Shown: piece by piece, positions 42,947-50,769 of the stretch
Position numbering within the stretch: position 1 is the first letter of the stretch
Layout of the letters: each line of letters begins with the position of its first letter
Origin: JBHGBB01 sp041946755
GTDB taxonomy: Bacteria; UBP4; UBA4092; JAOAEQ01
NCBI GenBank assembly: GCA_041946755.1
Contig: JBHGBB010000003.1
Span: forward strand, 1-50,999
Reading direction: 5' to 3'
Length of the DNA stretch: 50,999 nucleotides
Position numbers and translations under genes: made by a program
The notes under the pieces: generated by a model
What the model was told of the DNA's origin: nothing
The model's input: only the letters and a program-made list of their open reading frames with translations
Databases searched by the model: none

Positions 42947-43392
42947 TCTGAATCTAAATATGATACTTTTTGAGTTATATAGGTTACCAGCTCTATCGGA
43001 ATCGATACCCGGTTCCGTTCTTCATATTTAATCCGCAACGTTATTTGATAATATTTCTCCGGATCTATGGTTATTTCGGTATCGGTATCCGGGAACTCCG
43101 AATCTTTCTCTTCAATTTCATATTCCCAGGTATATTCCGGATATTGGTCGCCAAAATCACCGCTATCCCTGGATTTCCAATCTTCCATCGGCGTGGTTCT
43201 AATTTCAAACATCTTTTGATTGGCAAGTTGCACCGCTTCAGAATATCTGCGAGTGGTAGAAATGATTTTCGTTGATGATGAAAATGCTCCGATTATCGCT
43301 ACCAGCCCTATCGATAGAATCAAAACCGAAATCAAGACTTCAAGCAGGATGAATCCGATTTCGGATTTTAGATGTAATTGTTTATTTGCCAT
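42943..43392 (-). CDS. gspI: minor pseudopilin GspI-like
   Basis: A 149-residue prepilin: EIG|FILLEVLISVLILSIGLVAII with Glu5, then RRYSEAVQLANQKMFEIRTTP, characteristic of GspI/PilV. It precedes gspJ (4-nt overlap) and gspK. A standard T2SS order is G-H-I-J-K; G and H are missing here. Confidence 0.82.
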   Translation of the reverse strand: MANKQLHLKSEIGFILLEVLISVLILSIGLVAIIGAFSSSTKIISTTRRYSEAVQLANQKMFEIRTTPMEDWKSRDSGDFGDQYPEYTWEYEIEEKDSEFPDTDTEITIDPEKYYQITLRIKYEERNRVSIPIELVTYITQKVSYLDSE

Positions 43393-43399
43393 TGTGATT

Positions 43400-44374
43400 T
43401 TAGATTTTGGTTTTAGCTATAAAATATGATAGTTCATTTCCAAACAATCGGGCAATTTGGTCCGGGTATTTAACCAGATATTCTTCTATCCGGGAACCGA
43501 TTTTTTGAGTATTCGCTACCCAGTCACGTTTGGGTTCATCGGTCTTCAAAAGTTCTATTGGCGGTTCGATAATAATTCTATGTCGATATTTATGTTTTGT
43601 CCGAAGCATGAACGTTGGTAGTATCGGCGCTTGAGAGCGTTGCGCTATCGCTACCGGACCGGAGGATAACGATACCTGCCGTCCTTGCATATTGACTGCA
43701 ACTCGATTGTCGCCGCCTAATCCATCGACTGCAATCGCTAGAATTTCATTCTGTTTTAAACAGCGGAATGCCGGCAGCATCATCTGGTGGATATAAATGA
43801 ATTTCGCCGGTAACGCTAATTCCAGCCGATGCATTATCTGCATAATCCGTTTCAACATTGGGGTTAATGGTGGCAAATCAATAGATTCATTGCTTTCCGG
43901 AACCAGTATATCTTGTAGCGACCGGCCGATTTGGTTTATCGGAAATTTTCTACCGCCTAGTGCAAGCATTAATATTTGCGGATTCCCAAAATGCGGATGA
44001 ACCAGAATCGCTCCTTGATTTTTCGATAATGCTGCTTTTAGATTATCCAATCCTTCAATTTCAGTATACGTTTCAGCCGGAATTTTCGCGAGCTTCTGAT
44101 AAAGTAAAATATCGATATGATTCAAAACCATATTTACTATTGATTGCCGAACAATATGGTGCATTGTTTTTGGGTTAAGGTTTTTGGCAAAATCCAATGA
44201 GCGGAGTTCCGATTCAGTTCGAGCCCGCCGTTTTCTAGCCACCAGATAGAATCCGTACCCTAACCAAGTACCGATACCATATGCTACCGGTAACGGTAAC
44301 ATCACCAAAATCCAGCGCAACGGAAACCAGAAAAACCAACGCGCGATATCTTTTAATAACAGTAAGATAATCAT
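43400..44374 (-). CDS. lysophospholipid/lipid-A-type acyltransferase (LpxL-like)
   Basis: A 324-residue membrane acyltransferase of the LpxL/HtrB-like family. An N-terminal membrane helix (WFFWFPLRWILVMLPLPVAYGIGTWLGYGF) is followed by a catalytic-type region LVHPHFGNPQILML, where relatives have H-x4-D/E (HFGNWE). Here the acidic residue is replaced by Gln, so catalysis is uncertain. Later family features are AIAVDGLGGDNRVAV and LRTKHKYRHRIIIEPPIEL. The start is fused to the flippase stop (TAATG). The context suggests lipid or polysaccharide modification. It lies between the flippase and pseudopilin genes. Confidence 0.8.
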   Translation of the reverse strand: MIILLLLKDIARWFFWFPLRWILVMLPLPVAYGIGTWLGYGFYLVARKRRARTESELRSLDFAKNLNPKTMHHIVRQSIVNMVLNHIDILLYQKLAKIPAETYTEIEGLDNLKAALSKNQGAILVHPHFGNPQILMLALGGRKFPINQIGRSLQDILVPESNESIDLPPLTPMLKRIMQIMHRLELALPAKFIYIHQMMLPAFRCLKQNEILAIAVDGLGGDNRVAVNMQGRQVSLSSGPVAIAQRSQAPILPTFMLRTKHKYRHRIIIEPPIELLKTDEPKRDWVANTQKIGSRIEEYLVKYPDQIARLFGNELSYFIAKTKI

Positions 44375-45939
44375 TAAATCGTTTGTTTTATACCGTTCGG
44401 TTTCGGTTTCAAGATTGTTTTAATCGTCTCAAGTTCTCGCGGGGTAATCGCTCTAACCAGATAAATTAAAACAAGATAAACTATCGAACTTAAAATCCCA
44501 AAAATAACCCAGTTGAATGAAGTGGTTAAATAGAGCATCGCTCCCATTCCAAATCCAGCCAAGACCGGTTTCGGAAAAGCACCTAGAATCGATTTGGTAC
44601 CGGTATATTGCCGGATAAAATAGAAGAAGGCAAGAAATAATACCAGATATGCGATTGAAGTCGACCAACTTGCACCAAGTGCTCCATATCGCGGAATTAA
44701 TATCATATTCAGAATAAGATTGGTGATTAGACAAAGGGTATTACAAACTAAAATCAGTTTCTGTCGTTTGATACTAATCAAGAAGTTATTCATCAGCAGT
44801 TCCAGGAACGTCACCGGGAAAGAGATCATGAGAATTTGTAAACAAGGTACCGCATCACTGAATTTGCTACCGAAAATCAACAGGATAATCGGTTTGGCTA
44901 ACAAGAGAAACGAAACGATTACCGGGATACAGAGGATAACCGAGAATTTAAACGCCCGGATAAATAGATTAATGAGTTCTTCTGATTTATCCGGAGGTTG
45001 ATGTGTCTCGAAGGATGGTTGGTCCGGCCGATGCGACTCTTGATCCGGTGCGACCGGAAACCGGCAATCCCGATTTTTTGCGGCACGTGAGAATACCGGA
45101 AATAGCGCCATACTTAAGGCAAACGGGATAAATTGGAATTGGAATAGAAGCCTTAACGGAGCATAGAATATCGCGATTTGTTCCGAAGTGCTGAATGCCT
45201 GAAGAAACAAGACTCCGGTTTTCATATATGCTTGGGTAATTAAAAATGCGATGGCAATCGGCACCGCTTGTTTTCCGAGATACCTCAACGTGTGGTGGTT
45301 GTCCAAGATAGGATGCGTTGGTTCAAGTGCACCGCTAGAAGGTTGTACTGGAGCAATTTTCCTGGTATAAACCAGGAAGAGAAAAATCGTTTTTGCTACG
45401 GTGGCAAGCACTAACGCTAAAAAAAGATACCATAGGCTGCCGTTTAAAAGAATAACGATAATCGTTATCGCTAAAGTAGTTAAGCGATATATCATAGTCG
45501 ATAGCGTATCATAATGCATTAGTTCATAAGCGTTTAAAATATCTAAAAAACTTAAAGAACAGATGCTGAACGATTCCGATAGTGCCATCATTAATATTGC
45601 CAGAACTAATCCGGTGGGATCGTGGCGGATAAAAAAGGTAATAAAAGTGATTATGCCAAGTAAGATAATACTGAGTCCTACCCGAAGCAGCAGACTCGCA
45701 TGAAGATATGGTTTTGCCTGTTGCCGGTTTTGTGCTACCTCTCGAATAGTGATCTGGGTGATTCCGGCATACCCGAGAGGAAACAGCAGGGTTACAAAAT
45801 TTATAATGAATCCATATTGTCCAAATGACACTAAATCGAGATATCGTGCGATGAGGTAGATTAATGCAAAAGCGCTGAGGACATCTACGATTCGAGCCAG
45901 GAGAACAAAAAACGAATTTTTTGCTACGGTAGCTAACAT
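44374..45939 (-). CDS. polysaccharide flippase (Wzx/MVF-type)
   Basis: A 521-residue integral membrane protein with about 12-14 hydrophobic helices, beginning FVLLARIVDVLSAFALIYLIARYLDLVSFGQYGFI and ending FGILSSIVYLVLIYLVRAI. It is typical of oligosaccharide flippases of the MATE/MVF superfamily. An unusual hydrophilic segment near 300 (RDCRFPVAPDQESHRPDQ) interrupts the pattern and could be a repeat-derived insert. It follows the Wzc-like gene through a microrepeat hairpin and probably moves lipid-linked repeat units across the inner membrane. Confidence 0.87.
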   Translation of the reverse strand: MLATVAKNSFFVLLARIVDVLSAFALIYLIARYLDLVSFGQYGFIINFVTLLFPLGYAGITQITIREVAQNRQQAKPYLHASLLLRVGLSIILLGIITFITFFIRHDPTGLVLAILMMALSESFSICSLSFLDILNAYELMHYDTLSTMIYRLTTLAITIIVILLNGSLWYLFLALVLATVAKTIFLFLVYTRKIAPVQPSSGALEPTHPILDNHHTLRYLGKQAVPIAIAFLITQAYMKTGVLFLQAFSTSEQIAIFYAPLRLLFQFQFIPFALSMALFPVFSRAAKNRDCRFPVAPDQESHRPDQPSFETHQPPDKSEELINLFIRAFKFSVILCIPVIVSFLLLAKPIILLIFGSKFSDAVPCLQILMISFPVTFLELLMNNFLISIKRQKLILVCNTLCLITNLILNMILIPRYGALGASWSTSIAYLVLFLAFFYFIRQYTGTKSILGAFPKPVLAGFGMGAMLYLTTSFNWVIFGILSSIVYLVLIYLVRAITPRELETIKTILKPKPNGIKQTI

Positions 45940-45955
45940 AATAGAAATAAAAAAA

Positions 45956-46033
45956 AGTCCGAAGTCGTAAGTCGTAAGTCCTAAGAGAAACCAAGTATAA
46001 TCTTTCGGACCAAAGACTTAAGACTTAGGACTG
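45956..46033. repeat. AGTCCGA-type hairpin element between Wzc-like and flippase genes
   Basis: Left arm agtccgaagtcgtaagtcgtaag...ctaag and right arm agacttaagacttaggactgc are inverted. The stop TAA of the Wzc-like gene (46018-46020) lies in the right arm; the left arm ends 17 nt before the flippase start. Same placement as the element at 14494-14586. Confidence 0.75.
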
Positions 46034-48060
46034 CTTTTTTGCGTAGGATGATTCAAGATAATCCCGCTAATTTTAGGATTTTGGGTTTTTATGATATCGG
46101 TTAATATCGGTTTGAGTTGCGAACCGGTACTAATACCAGCACCAATTATCAGTATTGTTTGTTGTGTCTGTTGCGCAATAAGCTTCCCGAGAGTTGAATG
46201 CGAAAGCGATTGAGTATCGATTAAGATCACGGCATAATTCTGCCCATACTTTTGGAGTAGCTGGTCAAGATTACCCGGATTTTCTAGCATCGATTGCGGT
46301 ATCCGCTCAATGAAATCGAGCCGATCGATAGCGGTGGTTATCGGATTAATTTCGTTACCTGGCGTCGTACCGGTAATATTAAATAGTTCTGCTAAGCGCG
46401 GCGATTTGGGATTACCGTTGATAACCAAAATCTTTCTCCCCTGACCGGCAAACGCGATAGCCAGCGCCGCTGTAATAAAAGTCTTTCCTTCGCTGTTATT
46501 TCGGCTTACCATGGAGATAGATAATGGTTTATCCGTTGCTTTGTTAGCCAAGAGCAGGATAGATAAATCCGAAATAGGTTCATTTATTTCTGGCGACACT
46601 GAGGACCGCGGCGTTATACCGGTATGCGAAAAAGGAATAGTGGCTAAAACCGGTACCGAAGTAATCTCCTGGATTTGTTCCGCGCGATATATTCGGTCAT
46701 CGATATATTCAATGAAATATACCAGAAAGAGACCAAACATAACACCCAATATCGCACCAATGATTAACACCCATTTGCGTTTGGGGAAATAGATATAGGT
46801 TTTTAATACTTTCTTTGCGGTTGGAACGGCTGCAGATGATACTATCACCACATTAGTGACTTCAAGTTTCGCGGCTAATTTCGCATTCTGCAGTTGCGAG
46901 AGTAAGGTATTATACCGATTGCGAAGAGAAGTGGTCACCCGGTCTAACCGGGCTAATTCCATTGCTTTCCGGTCGATCGAATCAAGTTTTTGGGTTACTT
47001 CTTGAATCTGATTGGCTAATTTTTTCTCGGTCGCGGCAGTGGTCACCAATTCGATTTCATTATTCCCATACGATTGGATTAAATTATCGTAATATGCATT
47101 ACGACTTAATGCAGAAGAAGAATAGGTTTTTTCGATTTGCTCTTTAATTTGTTTTTTCGTTTGGTCGATCTGTTCTAATTTCGATTTTACATCCGGATGT
47201 TCATTGGTATACTGGCTGGTTAACTGGGCTAAATCCCGTTCTAACCCATATAAGGTATCTTTTAATAATTTCAAATTCGGATTCGATTCGGTATTAATCG
47301 TTGCCTGCTGGAGTTCCGGTTGTTTGGCTAATTCGGTTTTAATTGCCTGTTTTTTCTCCTGGTCGGTTTTAATGGTTCGCTGAGAAGATAATAAGGCGGA
47401 ATTGAGTGCATCCAATTGATTCGCTAGATTGGTTCGCTGGGTATCTACGGTAGCTAAATGCTCTTGAGTGCTAAACGATTGTTGTTCTTCTTCTGCCTGC
47501 GCCAATTCGTCTTTTACCTTAGGCAATTGTTCCGAGATATAGGCAATGGCTTTTTTCGCATCCCGCTGATTCGTCATCGATTTTAACGCTAAATATCGCT
47601 GGACTAAACCATTGGCGATAGCGACCGCTTCATCCGGTTTAGTGGAAATTCCGCTGATTTCGATGATATCGGTATCTTCAGGATTATTTATCGATACTCC
47701 TATCCCCTGGGTAACGGTGGTAATAAATCCGGGATTGGTGAATTTTACCGGGGAATAGGGTGTTCCGCTGCTATCGGCTAGTTTCAAATCATTAATCAGT
47801 TGTGTGATCAGTTCATAGCTCTGGAGCGTTTCCAGTTCATTCAAGGCCGGAGAGGTATTGCTAATTTTCCCGAGGTTGGATGGCATATCGCCGACAAACT
47901 GCGGTTGCAAATCCTGACCGGTTATCTGCAATGTTGCCGAAATAGAATATATCCGCGGAATGAAACAGATTAATAAAGCGACTAATAGAATTACGGCGAG
48001 TGCTTGGATAAACAGCCATTTCCGACGAACTAATATTTCCCAATATTTACGGATTTCCAT
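46018..48060 (-). CDS. polysaccharide copolymerase (Wzz/GumC/Wzc-like) with degenerate kinase domain
   Basis: A 680-residue inner-membrane protein. It has TM1 (about 15-34, LFIQALAVILLVALLICFI), a long periplasmic coiled-coil region (about 160-400), TM2 (about 427-450), and a C-terminal ATPase/BY-kinase-like domain. In that domain Walker A is reduced to NSEGKT, the Walker A' aspartates are replaced (ILVINGNPKSP instead of LLIDADxRxP), Walker B is retained (VILIDT), and no tyrosine cluster is found. It is probably a chain-length regulator without autokinase activity. The final SPKS and stop come from a microrepeat. It follows the DUF362 gene across copy B of the long inverted repeat. Confidence 0.85.
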   Translation of the reverse strand: MEIRKYWEILVRRKWLFIQALAVILLVALLICFIPRIYSISATLQITGQDLQPQFVGDMPSNLGKISNTSPALNELETLQSYELITQLINDLKLADSSGTPYSPVKFTNPGFITTVTQGIGVSINNPEDTDIIEISGISTKPDEAVAIANGLVQRYLALKSMTNQRDAKKAIAYISEQLPKVKDELAQAEEEQQSFSTQEHLATVDTQRTNLANQLDALNSALLSSQRTIKTDQEKKQAIKTELAKQPELQQATINTESNPNLKLLKDTLYGLERDLAQLTSQYTNEHPDVKSKLEQIDQTKKQIKEQIEKTYSSSALSRNAYYDNLIQSYGNNEIELVTTAATEKKLANQIQEVTQKLDSIDRKAMELARLDRVTTSLRNRYNTLLSQLQNAKLAAKLEVTNVVIVSSAAVPTAKKVLKTYIYFPKRKWVLIIGAILGVMFGLFLVYFIEYIDDRIYRAEQIQEITSVPVLATIPFSHTGITPRSSVSPEINEPISDLSILLLANKATDKPLSISMVSRNNSEGKTFITAALAIAFAGQGRKILVINGNPKSPRLAELFNITGTTPGNEINPITTAIDRLDFIERIPQSMLENPGNLDQLLQKYGQNYAVILIDTQSLSHSTLGKLIAQQTQQTILIIGAGISTGSQLKPILTDIIKTQNPKISGIILNHPTQKSSPKS

Positions 48061-48068
48061 AAATTAAA

Positions 48069-48200
48069 AGCAAATCCGAATATCGAATGTCGAATATCGA
48101 AACAAGAAGATTAATGAAACAATAATGCAAACTTGGTTGATTTGCTTATTTTCTTTTTGTTTGATTGTTTCGAATTTCGGATTGTGGTATTCGAATTTGG
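48069..48200. repeat. long inverted repeat element, copy B (CGAATAT family)
   Basis: Left arm caaatccgaatatcgaatg...cgaatatcgaaac and right arm gtttcgaatttcggatt...tattcgaatttgg are inverted; the centre includes ttaatgaaacaataa, as in copy A at 18658-18792. It contains the last codons and stop of the DUF362 gene (48146-48148) and ends 8 nt before the Wzc-like start. Confidence 0.8.
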
Positions 48201-49399
48201 TTCAAAGCTTTGTATAAATCAAAGATATGCGGAGCGCAGCCGAGAACCACATTCGGTTTGGCATTCCGGATTTTCTCTTGTGCGAATAAGTTAACCGCGC
48301 AGTTGCCGAACAGCCAGATATCGCCAGTCCATTTATTGATATTAGGTACATTTGGCATCGGGATTCCGACATAAACGGTTATCGGGTTTATGGCCTCGAG
48401 TTTGTTCTCATGATGCAGTTTATCGAGGGTATGCCGCAATGCTGATAAACACCCGTTACATGCGCCGCCTTCAATCACCGTAACATTTTTAAATACGCCG
48501 ACACTGCTAATAATCGGCCGTTTAAAATTCCGTTTAACCTGGTTCACGGGAGTTCCAAGAACTTTTATGTTGGCTATTTTAGCTACTCCCAGGTTCGATT
48601 GGGCAGCAACCCGATTCGTGGCCACTTCTTCCGGCTCGATTCCCATTACTATCGTTCCGATAGTATCTACGGCTACCGGATCGGTGCCAGCAATAAGGGT
48701 ATTCATATCCGGAATGGTTTTCCCGGATAATGGCGCCTGACCTTCCATCGCCATGATTCCATCGACTATCGTTAATTGCGGCCGAATAGCGCGAAGGACA
48801 TCAACTACTTTAAACGCGACATCGTTCCGGTGGAACATCAGCCGTTCATGATCATAAATCAAACCATGCAGATTCTTTATCCCTAAGGTTACCAGGGTAT
48901 GCATATGGGTTTTCATTTTCGGTAGGTTGATGAACACTTCTGCATCTAGAACCGGTTTCGGTAAATCCATCTCTTGCATAACGGTAGCATGCGGAACCTT
49001 GATTCGCATTGCTGGAGATTCATCCAGATATACCGGTTTCGCCCCATATTTCGGGAGCGATTTATCTAATCCGGCTAATTTAAACGCTTCCCGGGCGGCT
49101 AGTTGATATCCCGGATTTTCGCCTACCTGAATCTGTTTCGCACCGGCGTCATGGAGTAATCGGACGAGACCGAGAATAACCCGGACATCGGTAGTTATCG
49201 CCGGTAACTCTTTCGGATTCGGGCGTACCAGGTTCGGTTTTATAAATACCGTTTTATTCTTGACCAATTTCTGCAGCGTTACGGTATACCCAATCACTTC
49301 ATCCAGCATGGATTGGATTATTGATAAGCTCTTTTCGGTATATTTCGCCGGAGTTTCCGGTATATTCTTTCGATAGGTGATTCCAATAATAGATTGCAT
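48146..49399 (-). CDS. DUF362 family protein
   Basis: A 417-residue protein. DUF362 hallmarks are KTVFIKPNLVRPNP near the start, the central VFINLPKMKTHMHTLVTLGIKNLHGL and the TIVDGIMAMEGQAP segment, and later a cysteine pair in GGACNGCLSALRHTL, which might bind an Fe-S cluster or metal. The family's function is mostly unknown; some members neighbour polysaccharide or peptidoglycan genes. The last ~17 residues (NQIRIPQSEIRNNQ...) are translated microrepeat of copy B. It lies between the Wza-like and Wzc-like genes. Confidence 0.82.
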   Translation of the reverse strand: MQSIIGITYRKNIPETPAKYTEKSLSIIQSMLDEVIGYTVTLQKLVKNKTVFIKPNLVRPNPKELPAITTDVRVILGLVRLLHDAGAKQIQVGENPGYQLAAREAFKLAGLDKSLPKYGAKPVYLDESPAMRIKVPHATVMQEMDLPKPVLDAEVFINLPKMKTHMHTLVTLGIKNLHGLIYDHERLMFHRNDVAFKVVDVLRAIRPQLTIVDGIMAMEGQAPLSGKTIPDMNTLIAGTDPVAVDTIGTIVMGIEPEEVATNRVAAQSNLGVAKIANIKVLGTPVNQVKRNFKRPIISSVGVFKNVTVIEGGACNGCLSALRHTLDKLHHENKLEAINPITVYVGIPMPNVPNINKWTGDIWLFGNCAVNLFAQEKIRNAKPNVVLGCAPHIFDLYKALNQIRIPQSEIRNNQTKRK

Positions 49400-49447
49400 G
49401 GTCTCTTTTAAAGAAATTACTTTGCTCGTTTAACTTCAACCTCTTGA

Positions 49448-50410
49448 TTAAGGACTAATGGTTATCCCGGTTTTATCCTTACCTTGGATCGCTTTTATAG
49501 CACTATCACCAAGAATAATCGCACGTAGCGATGGGGTCAGTTCATCAATAACGAAATTGAGTTTTCCGATAATCCCTTTGGGTACAAAAACGATATCGTT
49601 TGGTTTTAGAATCTGCTGTTTCGGGGTGGTTCCTTTAAGAATTTGTTTGCTAATATTAAGTTGAATAATTTCGGGTTTCTGTAAATCTCCCCGAACGATA
49701 CATACCTGAGTTAGGTTTGCCGAATTGGTATAACTGCCGGCTTTAGCAATCGCTTCCAGGGCAGTTAATTTATTCCCGAGATCATAGATTCCCGGAGTTT
49801 TAACTTCTCCAAGAACGATAACCCGGCTGTTGGTATTATCGGGAATAAAGACGGTATCTCCGGGCTGCAATGGGATATCGAGTTTCATGTTTTTATTATA
49901 TAAGAGTTCATATAAATCGACTTCATATACGGTTTCGGTACCCCGGAATACTGAGCATTGATGCAGTTGGGCGGCTGCGGTAGGACCACCTGCACGCGAA
50001 ATGGCTTCTAATAGGGTCATTTGCCCGGAAAAAGAAATCGAGCCCGGGCTGGTAACTTGACCGAGTACCCGAATCCGTCGCCCGCCATAGGTGGTTACCA
50101 GAATCGTTACTACAGGTTCTTTAACATATTTTTTTAGTTTTGCGGTGATAACGTCACCGGCTTCTTTTTTAGTCAACCCTTTTAGAACAACATCCCCTAC
50201 CAGCGGCATCGAGATACTGCCATCAGGCCCCACGGTTGCGGTTACATTTAAATCGGTATGCTGCCACACCTGGATACTAAGGGTATCTTCGATTGCAATT
50301 CGATATTCATTAGCGACTGCGGGTGTTGGCGAAGGTTCCTCAGCAAAAATCGGGCTGCTGAGTAATATCAATATAAATGGTATGAAACCAAATCGGATAT
50401 ATTTCTGCAT
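49448..50410 (-). CDS. polysaccharide export protein (Wza-like, SLBB domains)
   Basis: A 320-residue exporter subunit. A signal peptide (FIPFILILLSSPIFA) with no lipobox Cys is followed by the Poly_export domain (about 30-115, YRIAIEDTLSIQVWQHTDLNVTATV) and two SLBB repeats (RIRVLGQVTSPGSISF; RVIVLGEVKTPGIYDLGNKLTALEAIAKAGSYTNSANLTQV). It forms the outer-membrane or periplasmic part of a capsule or exopolysaccharide channel together with the Wzc-like copolymerase. The missing lipid anchor suggests it is not a classical Wza lipoprotein. Confidence 0.88.
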   Translation of the reverse strand: MQKYIRFGFIPFILILLSSPIFAEEPSPTPAVANEYRIAIEDTLSIQVWQHTDLNVTATVGPDGSISMPLVGDVVLKGLTKKEAGDVITAKLKKYVKEPVVTILVTTYGGRRIRVLGQVTSPGSISFSGQMTLLEAISRAGGPTAAAQLHQCSVFRGTETVYEVDLYELLYNKNMKLDIPLQPGDTVFIPDNTNSRVIVLGEVKTPGIYDLGNKLTALEAIAKAGSYTNSANLTQVCIVRGDLQKPEIIQLNISKQILKGTTPKQQILKPNDIVFVPKGIIGKLNFVIDELTPSLRAIILGDSAIKAIQGKDKTGITISP

Positions 50411-50441
50411 AGTTATCCCCCGCAGAATGTTATATAAAATC

Positions 50442-50560
50442 GTAGTTGGGTAAAGGTAAAGTAGTGAGTTAAGTAGTTAGTTGTGGGTCGTTAGTTTTTT
50501 ATTAACCACTTTACCGGACAACTTAACCCACTTCCTAACCCTAACCTAACCACTAAACCT
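50442..50560. repeat. GTTGGGTAAA-type hairpin element upstream of the Wza-like gene
   Basis: Left arm gtagttgggtaaaggtaaagtag...gttaagtagttag and right arm taaccactttaccgg...cttaacccacttcctaacc...ctaacctaac are inverted, with a period near 8-9 nt. It is related to the element before hypD (19226-19423). It lies in the 355-nt gap before the Wza-like start. Confidence 0.65.
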
Positions 50561-50672
50561 AGGTGTTTAATAATGGATACATCCAGTTAGATATATAAGG
50601 TCTAACTGGATTCATATACTCTATTAGAACTATTTAGGATATACCAATTAGGCGGGAATTGTCAAATACTCC

Positions 50673-50769
50673 TTAACCGCAGAGAACGCCGAGAAAGCGC
50701 AAAGAACACTGAGAATTATATAGCTTTCCTCTGCGATCTCAGCGGATTCTCTGCGGTCTCTGCGGTTAA
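50673..50769. repeat. CCGCAGAGA-type hairpin element
   Basis: Left arm ttaaccgcagagaacgccg and right arm tctctgcggtctctgcggtt are inverted 8-9 nt repeats, with related units (gatctcagcgg, gagaaagcgc) between. The stop TAA of the edge gene (50766-50768) lies in its right arm. Confidence 0.7.

Noticed and set aside
45524..45994. 156-codon open frame overlapping the flippase
   Set aside because: It is in another frame of a strong membrane-protein gene and its start is translated microrepeat DNA.
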